From Sutterella faecalis (GTDB taxonomy: Bacteria > Pseudomonadota > Gammaproteobacteria > Burkholderiales > Burkholderiaceae_F), in NCBI RefSeq assembly GCF_006337085.1, contig NZ_CP040882.1:1736001-1800000 (forward strand): 64,000 bases of DNA, written 5' to 3'. The position numbers and the translations under genes were made by a program. The notes under the pieces were generated by a model, which ran no database searches, was not told the DNA's origin, and saw only the letters and a program-made list of their open reading frames with translations. The stretch's first letter is position 1. Each line of letters starts with the position of its first letter. Positions 41,599 through 48,715 of this stretch are shown here, one piece after another.

Positions 41599-43404
41599 AT
41601 GCGAACCGTGTACTCTGGCTTGGTTGATGAGTCCTTCATCGGCCAGACTGTGACCCTCTACGGTTGGGCCCATCGTCGCCGCGACCATGGCGGCGTGATC
41701 TTCATCGATCTTCGCGACCGCGAGGGTCTCGTGCAGGTTGTCTGCGATCCGGACCGTCCGGAAGTGTTTGCCACCGCCGACCGCTGCCGCAATGAATACT
41801 GCCTCAAGGTCGTCGGCCTCGTCCGCGCGCGTCCTGAAGGCACGAAGAACGACTCCCTGATCTCGGGCGGCGTCGAAGTTCTCTGCCACGAACTTGAGAT
41901 CCTCAACGCTTCGGCCACGCCTCCGTTCCATCTCGACGACGAGAACCTCTCCGAGACGACGCGCCTCACGTACCGCGTGCTCGACCTGCGCCGTCCGGTC
42001 ATGCAGAAGAACCTGCGCACCCGCTACCGCACGGCGATGGCGTTCCGCAAGTTCCTTGACGCCAACGGCTTCATCGACATCGAAACGCCGGCCCTTACGC
42101 GCTCCACCCCTGAAGGCGCCCGCGACTACCTCGTGCCGTCTCGCGTTCAGGAAGGGTGCTTCTACGCCCTGCCGCAGTCCCCGCAGCTCTTCAAGCAGCT
42201 CCTGATGATCGCGGGCTTCGACCGCTACTATCAGATCGTCAAGTGCTTCCGCGACGAAGACCTTCGCGCCGACCGTCAGCCTGAATTCACCCAGGTCGAT
42301 ATTGAAACCTCGTTCCTCAACATGGACGAGATCCGCGGCCTGATGGAAAAGCTCGTCCGCACGGTCTTCAAGGAAGCGATCGACGTTGATCTCGTTGATC
42401 CGTTCCCCGTCATGCTCTACGACGACGCGATGGCGATGTACGGTTCGGACAAGCCCGATCTCCGCATCAGCCTGCGTCTGCACGAAGTGACCGACATCGT
42501 CGCCAACTCGGCCTTCAAGGTCTTCTCCGGCGTCAAGTCGCTCCACAACGGCAAGGTTGTGGCCATGTGCGTCCCGGGCGCCGCTTCCATGCCGCGCTCC
42601 GAAATCGACACCTACACCGAGTTCGTCAAGATCTACGGCGCCAAGGGCCTCGCCTACATCAAGGTGAATGAGCTCGCCCGCGGACGCGAAGGCCTCCAGT
42701 CGCCGATCGTGAAGAATCTCTCCGACGAAGAGCTTAAGGCCATCCTCGAACGCGTCGGCGCCAAGGACGGCGACGTCGTCTTCTTCGGCGCGGACAAGGC
42801 GAAGATCGTCTGGGACAGCCTCGGCGCCCTGCGCCTCAAGATCGGCCACTCTGAATTCGGCAAGGAGCACAAGCTCTTTACGCCGGGCTGGAAGCCCCTC
42901 TGGGTCGTCAACTTCCCAATGTTCGAGTACTCGGAAGAAGAAGACCGCTGGGTTGCCTGCCACCATCCGTTCACCTGCCCGCTCGACGGCGACGAAGACA
43001 AGCTCCTCACGGATCCGGAACACTGCTACGCCAAGGCCTATGACTGCGTCCTGAACGGCTGGGAAATCGGCGGCGGCTCGATCCGTATCCACCGCGAGGA
43101 CATTCAGGAAAAGGTTTTCGCCGCGCTTAAGATCGGTCCTGAAGAGGCTCGTCAGAAGTTCGGCTTCCTCCTCGACGCCCTCAAGTTCGGTGCGCCTCCC
43201 CATGGCGGCCTCGCTTTCGGCCTCGACCGCATCGTTGCCATGATGGTCGAAGCGGATTCGATTCGCGACGTCATCGCCTTCCCGAAGACGCAGCGCGCTC
43301 AGTGCCTCCTGACGCAGGCTCCGTCGACGGTTGACGAAAAGCAGCTGCGCGAGCTTCACATCAAGCTGCGCCGCGAACCGAAGAAGGAAGACGTTCAGCA
43401 GTAA
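41599..43404 (+). CDS. aspS: Aspartyl-tRNA synthetase (probably non-discriminating)
   Basis: A class II synthetase of 601 aa, bacterial type. It has an N-terminal OB anticodon-binding domain (TLYGWAHRRRDHGGVIFIDLRDREG). The catalytic core contains motif 2 FRDEDLRADRQPEFTQVDIE. A GAD insertion follows, then motif 3 GLAFGLDRIVAMM. The start at 41599 follows GGGAG; the frame continues upstream through the structured leader without family similarity. His30-Gly31 in RRRDHGG matches non-discriminating AspRS of Pseudomonas. This implies that Asn-tRNA is made via GatCAB; that is inference. Confidence 0.97.
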   Translation: MRTVYSGLVDESFIGQTVTLYGWAHRRRDHGGVIFIDLRDREGLVQVVCDPDRPEVFATADRCRNEYCLKVVGLVRARPEGTKNDSLISGGVEVLCHELEILNASATPPFHLDDENLSETTRLTYRVLDLRRPVMQKNLRTRYRTAMAFRKFLDANGFIDIETPALTRSTPEGARDYLVPSRVQEGCFYALPQSPQLFKQLLMIAGFDRYYQIVKCFRDEDLRADRQPEFTQVDIETSFLNMDEIRGLMEKLVRTVFKEAIDVDLVDPFPVMLYDDAMAMYGSDKPDLRISLRLHEVTDIVANSAFKVFSGVKSLHNGKVVAMCVPGAASMPRSEIDTYTEFVKIYGAKGLAYIKVNELARGREGLQSPIVKNLSDEELKAILERVGAKDGDVVFFGADKAKIVWDSLGALRLKIGHSEFGKEHKLFTPGWKPLWVVNFPMFEYSEEEDRWVACHHPFTCPLDGDEDKLLTDPEHCYAKAYDCVLNGWEIGGGSIRIHREDIQEKVFAALKIGPEEARQKFGFLLDALKFGAPPHGGLAFGLDRIVAMMVEADSIRDVIAFPKTQRAQCLLTQAPSTVDEKQLRELHIKLRREPKKEDVQQ

Positions 43405-43459
43405 TCCCTGCCTGATGCCTTCTTTGAAGGAACCTCTTCTCTTTTGAGGCTCCAACGGA

Positions 43460-43493
43460 AGCCCCGCACAAACTGCGGGGCTTTCGTTTCTTT
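43460..43493 (+). terminator. Terminator of aspS
   Basis: AGCCCCGCA (43460-43468) and TGCGGGGCT (43474-43482), a perfect 9-bp stem with a 5-nt loop, followed by a T-rich tail. Confidence 0.88.
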
Positions 43494-43526
43494 ACCCTCT
43501 ACTTCTCCGCTCCCGGACACTCTCTC

Positions 43527-44390
43527 ATGCAAAGCCTCTGGATGCTCGCCGCAGCTTTTCTCTTTTCGCTGATGGCTGTCTGCACGAAGCTCGGCGCAGA
43601 ACATTTCTCCACCTTTGAGCTCGTCTTCTACCGCTCGCTTTTCGGCATGATTGTGATCGCACTCTGGGTGCTTCTTAAGCGGCAGACGCTGCGAACGCAA
43701 TTCTTCTTTTCGCATATGAAAAGAAGCTTCTTCGGTACGCTCGGCCTCACGATCTGGTTCTGGACCCTCGGCGTACTGCCGCTCGGCACGTCCATGACGC
43801 TCAACTACACGAGCCCGCTCTATATGGCGCTCTTCGTGTCCGTGCTCGCGCTTCGAGCCGGCCGCCGCCCGAGCCTCGGGCTCCTTGCCGCCATTGCCGC
43901 GGGCTTCATCGGCGTTGTCCTCGCGCTTCGCCCGGAAGTGCATGCAGGCGAGGAGCTTGCCGCAACAATCGGACTATCCTCCGGATTCTTCTCGGCGCTC
44001 GCCTACATGCAGGTGAAGGGGCTCACCAAAATCGGCGAACCCGACTGGCGCATTGTGTTTTACTTCACGCTTTTCGGAACAGTCTGCGGGCTTCTGGGCC
44101 AGCTCGTTACCGCGGGAGGACTCAATCCAATCCGGACAGAGGACCTCCCGGCGCTTCTCGGGATCGGCGTAACCGCAACCCTCGCGCAGCTTTGCCTCAC
44201 CCGCGCATGGGGCGCCGGCAACATGCTTCTCACGAGCGCGCTTCAGTTCTCGGCCATTGTCTTTGCCGCAGTGCTCGGGCTCATCTTCTTTGCCGAACCC
44301 ATTGCTCCCGCCACGGCTATCGGCATCGCCGTCATCATCGTAGCCGGCGTTTCGGCCACAGTGCTCACAAAGCGTACGCCGCAGAAATAA
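43527..44390 (+). CDS. EamA-family (DMT) transporter
   Basis: A 287-aa inner-membrane protein with about ten hydrophobic helices in two EamA repeats. The first repeat is ~5-133 (FLFSLMAVCTKLGAEHFSTFELVFYRSLFGM...LNYTSPLYMAL). The second is ~145-280 and ends FAEPIAPATAIGIAVIIVAGVS. It is a drug/metabolite-type exporter of unknown substrate. The gene follows the aspS terminator. Its stop is 4 bp from the stop of the convergent primase-like gene. Confidence 0.86.
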   Translation: MQSLWMLAAAFLFSLMAVCTKLGAEHFSTFELVFYRSLFGMIVIALWVLLKRQTLRTQFFFSHMKRSFFGTLGLTIWFWTLGVLPLGTSMTLNYTSPLYMALFVSVLALRAGRRPSLGLLAAIAAGFIGVVLALRPEVHAGEELAATIGLSSGFFSALAYMQVKGLTKIGEPDWRIVFYFTLFGTVCGLLGQLVTAGGLNPIRTEDLPALLGIGVTATLAQLCLTRAWGAGNMLLTSALQFSAIVFAAVLGLIFFAEPIAPATAIGIAVIIVAGVSATVLTKRTPQK

Positions 44391-44394
44391 GGCT

Positions 44395-45408
44395 TCAGCG
44401 GATTTCCAGTCTTCCGCCTGAACGGAGAACGTCATTCCAGTCTGTTCCGGGTTCAGGCGGAATATGAACCGTCACCTCGATATCCGGCCGGCCTCTGCTG
44501 ATGCGGGAGGCCAATTCGTAGGCTCCCGCCGCTCCGGCATAAGAGCGGTCGTTGTCGCCGCAGATGTGAATCTTCTTCACGCCTTCAGGCACGGCTCCGA
44601 ACTTTCTGAAGCCTGTAAGCGAAATGGCGCTCCAGACAGGAAGCCCGGTCATTTCATGAACGGAAAGCGCTGTTTCTATGCCTTCGGCGAGGCAAAGAAT
44701 CGCCGTAGGCGGAAAGAGCCTGATGAGACCGTCCTCAATTGCTCCGGGTGCGAGCTTCTTGGGAGACGCAAGCGGAGCCTTGCCGCCACCGGGCGTCAGA
44801 AAAGTTCTGTGAAGCGTGATGATCTCGCCTCTGCCGTCCGTCACTGCCGCGAGAAGCGCGGGGTATTTCCCGACAGGACGGCTTTGCCCATCATCATCTG
44901 TTTCCCAGGCATCCGCTTCTGCTTCCGCACGCAGCATTGCGCTCACGTCGCAAGCCCCAAGTCCGCGCGAAGCGAGGTACCTCCACTGCGGCGACTCGCG
45001 GCTCAACTCCCGGAGCGGCACTGCCGCATTCCAGAAAGCAAGATTGCGTTCCCTCCTCCGGGCGCTCTTTTCCGCTTCCGAGAGCGCCTCCGGACGGAGG
45101 CGAAAGCTCTCACGCCGATGCTCGATGCCGAGATACGACTCGAGCCAGCGAAGCGTTTGCGGGAAGGTTGTTCCCTTAAAGCGCTTCACAAGCTCAATGC
45201 CGTCTCCATACCCGCAGCCCCGGCAGTACCAGCGCCCGTCGGGTTCATTCCGCTCTCCCTTCAGAAGGCTGAAGCGATCCCGTCCGCCGCAAAGCGGACA
45301 CGGACGATTGGCCTTCACAAAGTGCCCGGAATCCATTCCGGCAGCGGCAAAAATTTCGGGCCAGCGCCCCTGAGCCGTATGTTTGATGCGGTTGAGGGCA
45401 GTGTCCAT
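44395..45408 (-). CDS. P4-type zinc-finger/Toprim primase-like protein
   Basis: A 337-aa protein with an N-terminal zinc-binding domain of mobile-element primases: RPCPLCGGRDRFSLL (Cys37, Cys40) and WYCRGCGYGDGIEL. A C-terminal Toprim fold follows, with CLAEGIETALSVHEMTG (catalytic Glu) and ICGDNDRSYAGAAGA (DxD). This pattern is found in P4-like phages, ICEs and plasmids (DUF7146/Toprim_3). No helicase domain, integrase or phage genes flank it. It starts 24 bp after the lipoprotein stop and reads with the mtnA operon. Confidence 0.82.
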   Translation of the reverse strand: MDTALNRIKHTAQGRWPEIFAAAGMDSGHFVKANRPCPLCGGRDRFSLLKGERNEPDGRWYCRGCGYGDGIELVKRFKGTTFPQTLRWLESYLGIEHRRESFRLRPEALSEAEKSARRRERNLAFWNAAVPLRELSRESPQWRYLASRGLGACDVSAMLRAEAEADAWETDDDGQSRPVGKYPALLAAVTDGRGEIITLHRTFLTPGGGKAPLASPKKLAPGAIEDGLIRLFPPTAILCLAEGIETALSVHEMTGLPVWSAISLTGFRKFGAVPEGVKKIHICGDNDRSYAGAAGAYELASRISRGRPDIEVTVHIPPEPGTDWNDVLRSGGRLEIR

Positions 45409-45432
45409 GAAGACCGCTCCCGGAGTAAAAAA

Positions 45433-45858
45433 TCAGAACGAAATCAGCCAGTGGTCCTGGTCTTTCCAGGGATCAAGCGTATAGCCCACTTCCGTCACAA
45501 TGCCCTCGGGGTTGAACTGCACCCAGCAGGCCATATCGAAAGCGCCTTCATCCTTGAAGCGATACATCCAGGCATGTTGGTTCGAGAGGGCAAATTCATA
45601 CTTCTGCGCGCACTTGCCGAATAGATTCCAGACATCCTTTTCGGTGGAAACGCCCGGCTTGATCAAGGCAAAGTGTTCGCGATCGAGCGCATTGATGCGG
45701 CTTACGAGCTTCCCGGTTTTATCAAGCGTAAGCCACCACACCTCCTGTGCCGCGCCTTGCCCGGAGTAGACGAGCCGCGTACTGCCGTCGGGAAGTTCTA
45801 CGCGGGCGTCTGGATTGCCGAGGTATTCAACAATCTGACTGTCGCTTTCCCCCATGTC
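45433..45858 (-). pseudogene. 3' part of a split lipoprotein gene
   Basis: Encodes the last ~140 residues (MGESDSQIVEYLGNPDARVELPDG...DHWLISF) of a lipoprotein whose signal peptide lies at 47711-47796 on the far side of an IS110-family insertion. The EYLGNPD, STRLVY and GVSTEKDVWNLFG stretches recall SmpA/BamE-like small outer-membrane proteins. I do not recognise a specific family. A TTG in the IS flank could start a short unexported product, but no signal peptide remains, so the gene is probably dead. Confidence 0.85.
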
Positions 45859-45875
45859 AATCTCTGGACCACCCA

Positions 45876-46170
45876 CGTTTGTCAAGCTCCAAGTACGGTA
45901 ACGCGCGAGCTCAGGAGCGAAGCTGCGGGCAGTGAGTTAGTCGAGCGCCTTATAGCGGCAGCTGGCGGCATTGCTGGCCTGGTGCCTTCAGGCACTGAGC
46001 CTATTCCTGTCAAGCGGTCGTGGAATAGCGAGCACGGCCTTCAGGCCGAGCGGAGCATATGCCGCGTAAGCCGCTTTACAGGACCTCCGCCGATACAATG
46101 TCGCTATGTGCGAATGCGACAAGCGAAGCGCAGCCCGCATTCGGACTTAGCGACCCTACATCGGCTAATC
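45876..46170. other. Left non-coding part of the IS110-family element
   Basis: About 300 bp without a credible gene between the left inverted repeat and the bridge-RNA candidate. It holds further small hairpins: GTGCC-TTCA-GGCAC (45982-45995), CGGCCT-TC-AGGCCG (46035-46048), AGCGG/CCGCT (46049-46053/46071-46075) and TGTCGC/GCGACA (46099-46104/46116-46121). Their role is unknown. Confidence 0.5.
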
Positions 46171-46174
46171 CGTG

Positions 46175-46380
46175 TTATGTCATTTTGGTTGTTGCCGGCA
46201 GTATTCCAGTCCCAGTAATCACGCATCAACGAGAGAGGCCGCTTCCGTTAATCTCTCAGGCCTGTCGGCATGCTTGCATGCCATGGCCAAAATGAACTCA
46301 TCAGAAGTCTTGTCCTTGCCAATAAAAAGCCACATGCATCAAGTGCAATTCGACATGAATAGCTGTCGGACAAGCCTTAC
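46175..46380 (-). ncRNA. Candidate bridge RNA of the IS1111-type element
   Basis: This non-coding stretch lies just 3' of the transposase. Nine bases TCATTTTGG (46180-46188) pair with CCAAAATGA (46287-46295) and enclose GAGAGA/TCTCTC (46231-46236/46252-46257) and the perfect GGCATGC-TT-GCATGCC (46267-46282). A second domain is closed by CTTGTCC (46309-46315) and GGACAAG (46368-46374). IS1111-group bridge RNAs are encoded in this position. Exact ends and promoter are unknown. Confidence 0.55.
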
Positions 46381-46429
46381 AGAAAAGGGTTTCTCATTTC
46401 ACGCGATTAGTTATGGAATTGCCGATGCC

Positions 46430-47623
46430 TCATGCTGCAGCGGCAGCCTCATTGCTGGGTTGAACGGCCATCGCCGCCAGCACCGAGCGGGGGACGCCCG
46501 CTCTGTGGATGTCGAACTTTTTGCCGTAGGTGAGCACCGCCCATGCGATCCGGATGAGTTTCGCCGCCAGCGACACCATGATCTTGCCGTAGGGCTTCCT
46601 CACCGCCAGCTGCTTGTCAATCCACTTTGTGAGCTGGCAGTCGGGCAGCTGCCTCTTGCAGTACTGCATGTAGATGCAGGCCGCACCCTGCATCAGCAGG
46701 GATCTCAGCAATTTGTCGCCGCGGCGGCTGATTCGCCCCTGGCCCTTGCTGCTCAGGTCGGGAGCAGAGCTCTTCTTTTGTCTGGGCTTATTCACATGCC
46801 CCGTAATGTAATTTTTCGGCACGCATCCGATGTAGGCAACAAGCGAGCGTGACGTTTCAAACCGTTTTACATCGCCGACAACCGTAATGAAGCGGGCGGC
46901 GATCTGAGTGCCGACGCCCATGACGCTCTTCAGCAGCCTGCCGTTGGCATTGGCGCTGACCAGTGCTTCAAGGTCCTTGTCGAGCTGATGAATTTGATCA
47001 TCGAGCGTCTTCACGCGGTCAAGCATCGTCGTCAGAGCAGAGACAGCTGCGTCGCCCATCATGTCTGCCTTAGCTTCCACGGCTTCACGCATCTTTTTGA
47101 GATTGCGCCTGCCGGCAGGCATGTGGATTCCCCAGGTCTGGGCAAAGCCCTTGAAGCTGACGAGCGTCTTCGTACGTTGTCCGATCAGCTGCTGACGCAC
47201 GCCCTGCACCGTCATAATGCGGCATTCTTCGAGAGATTTCGCGCGAATAGGCCGAAGATCCGGATCGGCCGTCAGCCGGGCAAGCGCGAGCGCATCGTTG
47301 ATGTCGGTTTTCTGGCCCGACATATGCGTGTCGATCCACATCTTGACGACTTTGCCGTTGATAACGCGCATCTCATGGCCGCGAGCCTCGAGCTCAAGGG
47401 CAAGCTGCGAGTAGCCGCAGCACGGTTCAACTGCAAACAGCGTCGGGGAGAGCTTGTCGGCAAGCTCATAGAGCTCAGCATAAGTCACGCGGTCGATACA
47501 AATAATTTCTCCCTCGTTGAGCGTCACCGCTGCCAAGGAAACGTCGTATTTGGCGAGGTCCAGCCCGATCGCGGAATATTCGATGGAAACATCAAGCGTC
47601 GTTTGCGTATGCTTCTTTGTCAT
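46430..47623 (-). CDS. IS110-family transposase (DEDD recombinase)
   Basis: A 397-aa RNA-guided recombinase. The N-terminal RuvC-like DEDD domain has Asp in AIGLDLAKYDVS, Glu in FAVEPCCGY and Asp residues in KTDINDALALARL. The C-terminal Transposase_20 domain has MGVGTQIAARFITVVGD, SLVAYIGCVPKNY and GRISRRGDKLLRSLLMQGA, including the catalytic-serine region. The start is placed at ATG 47623, 7 nt after AGGAGG; a frame to 47674 lacks a ribosome site. No frameshift is visible, so it may be active. Confidence 0.94.
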   Translation of the reverse strand: MTKKHTQTTLDVSIEYSAIGLDLAKYDVSLAAVTLNEGEIICIDRVTYAELYELADKLSPTLFAVEPCCGYSQLALELEARGHEMRVINGKVVKMWIDTHMSGQKTDINDALALARLTADPDLRPIRAKSLEECRIMTVQGVRQQLIGQRTKTLVSFKGFAQTWGIHMPAGRRNLKKMREAVEAKADMMGDAAVSALTTMLDRVKTLDDQIHQLDKDLEALVSANANGRLLKSVMGVGTQIAARFITVVGDVKRFETSRSLVAYIGCVPKNYITGHVNKPRQKKSSAPDLSSKGQGRISRRGDKLLRSLLMQGAACIYMQYCKRQLPDCQLTKWIDKQLAVRKPYGKIMVSLAAKLIRIAWAVLTYGKKFDIHRAGVPRSVLAAMAVQPSNEAAAAA

Positions 47624-47710
47624 GGCATGGCCTCCTGCGGTATTAGAGGTAGATACACCTATTGTCGCGCCCATTCGCTCGAACGGGTTCGATGCAGTGG
47701 GTGGTCCATG

Positions 47711-47796
47711 TCATTAAGCTGGGGATGAGCGCAGGCGGCAAGGAAAAAAGGAAGAACCAACGCTGCGGAGAGCGCTGCACAAAGACGCTTCTTCAT
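47711..47796 (-). pseudogene. 5' part of the split lipoprotein gene
   Basis: Encodes MKKRLCAALSAALVLPFF followed by LAAC, a complete lipoprotein signal peptide with Cys22, then AHPQLND before the IS110-family junction. Reading on into the element gives a stop after about 16 foreign residues. The ATG overlaps the end of the upstream 87-aa gene, so it was the next gene of the mtnA operon before disruption. Confidence 0.88.
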
Positions 47797-48056
47797 TTTG
47801 CCTTTCCTTTCGGGAGCGACTCCACCGGAGCAGTCTTCTCGGCCCAATCGCACTCGAGATCATCAATCAGACGCTTCATCGCGTCCTTGAATTCTTTTTT
47901 GCCGACGCCGAGGAGAACTGCGTCCTCATAGCTTTCGGCCAGGAGTTCAGCGACTTCATGCCAGTTTTCCTCGAGCACGCGCACCGATTCCGTGCAGGAA
48001 ACCGTCGTACCGTCGCAGCGCAGCCATTCGCGGGGGGCAGGTATGGGCTTTTTCAC
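47793..48056 (-). CDS. Conserved hypothetical protein, 87 aa
   Basis: A short soluble protein, MKKPIPAPREWLRCDGTTVSCTESVRVLEENWHEVAELL..., mostly helical, with an acidic middle (ESYEDAVLLG) and a conserved-looking RLIDDLECDW end. I do not assign a family. It overlaps its neighbours on both sides by about 4 bp (class II aldolase upstream, lipoprotein 5' fragment downstream). That tight packing supports it as real and translationally coupled. Confidence 0.75.
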   Translation of the reverse strand: MKKPIPAPREWLRCDGTTVSCTESVRVLEENWHEVAELLAESYEDAVLLGVGKKEFKDAMKRLIDDLECDWAEKTAPVESLPKGKAK

Positions 48057-48715
48057 TCTTTATCTCCAGGCTGACGACCGTACGTTTTGAATTTCTGAAC
48101 GACACGCGCCATCTCATCAGCCGGAATGAGGCGCGGTTCGCCAAGCGAACGAACAATACAGTACTGCCGGGCGAGATTCTCGACCTCGGCAAGAAGCGCA
48201 ATGGCTTTCCCGAGCGTTTTCCCAAGAGAAAGCGACCCATGATGCTCGAGCAGACAGGCATTTTTCTTCTGAAGCGCTTCTGCAGCCCGCAGGGCGAGCG
48301 CATGCGTGCCGAACGTTTCGTAGGGAACCACGTCAATCGAATCGCCGCCGGCAGCCGCCACCATGTAGTGAAAAGCCGGAATCGGCATGTTCTGACACGC
48401 CAGCGCTGTGGCGTAAGCCGAGTGGCAATGCGCGACAGCCCCTGCATCAGCCCGGGCGCGGTATACCTCGGCATGCATTTCCCACTCGGAGCTCGGCAGC
48501 CGCTTCCCGGTGAATCCGCCGCTTTTCAGATCAATAAAAACGATGTCTTCGGGGATCAGCGATTCGTACGGAATCCCCGTAGGCGTGATCAGGAAGCCTT
48601 CCCGGAAGCGGGCAGAGATGTTCCCGGATTTGTTGACGTTGATGCCGCGGCGGTTGAGTTCGCGCGCCGTTTCAATCACGGCGCGCCTCAGCGCAAATTC
48701 CTCAGAGTCCTGCAT
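48053..48715 (-). CDS. Class II aldolase, likely 5-methylthioribulose-1-P type
   Basis: A 220-aa zinc aldolase of the FucA/AraD/Ald2 fold. GNISARF and ITPTGIPYESL form the phosphate-binding region. SSEWEMHAEVYRARADAGAVAHCHSAYATAL has the zinc His pair and catalytic Glu area. LEHHGSLSLGKTLGKAI provides the third His. The start is set at ATG 48715; a TTG at 48745 is less likely. It lies directly after mtnA, overlapping by 14 bp. That favours cleavage of 5-methylthioribulose-1-P to DHAP and 2-methylthioacetaldehyde, as in the DHAP shunt, rather than fuculose-P. Confidence 0.8.
   Translation of the reverse strand: MQDSEEFALRRAVIETARELNRRGINVNKSGNISARFREGFLITPTGIPYESLIPEDIVFIDLKSGGFTGKRLPSSEWEMHAEVYRARADAGAVAHCHSAYATALACQNMPIPAFHYMVAAAGGDSIDVVPYETFGTHALALRAAEALQKKNACLLEHHGSLSLGKTLGKAIALLAEVENLARQYCIVRSLGEPRLIPADEMARVVQKFKTYGRQPGDKE

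Larger units (their letters stand above)
45859..47710 (-). mobile_element. IS110-family element, IS1111 subgroup
   Basis: A 1,852-bp insertion. An 11-bp subterminal inverted repeat GGACCACCCAC lies at 45866-45876, with its complement at 47697-47707. Seven bases lie outside it on the left and three on the right, the asymmetric arrangement of IS1111-type elements. The flanks share a TC core within a 7-bp CATGTCA match (45853-45859 and 47707-47713). Removing the element restores an uninterrupted 169-codon lipoprotein frame. The transposase is on the minus strand, with ~570 nt of non-coding DNA downstream of it and only ~90 nt upstream. Confidence 0.9.

Noticed and set aside
41464..43455. Long open frame (663 codons) opposite aspS
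   Set aside because: Composition is an antisense echo of aspS (rich in Asp/Glu/Val/His), with no domain similarity.
44464..45624. Plus-strand open frame (386 codons) opposite the primase-like gene
   Set aside because: The opposite strand has clear zinc-finger and Toprim motifs; this frame has none.
45982..46048. Small hairpins read as attC-like or REP elements
   Set aside because: They are unique within the window and lie inside the IS110-family element, so they are better treated as part of its non-coding region.
46172..46852. Plus-strand open frame across the IS non-coding region and the transposase end
   Set aside because: It crosses the structured RNA region and runs antisense into the transposase; no family similarity.
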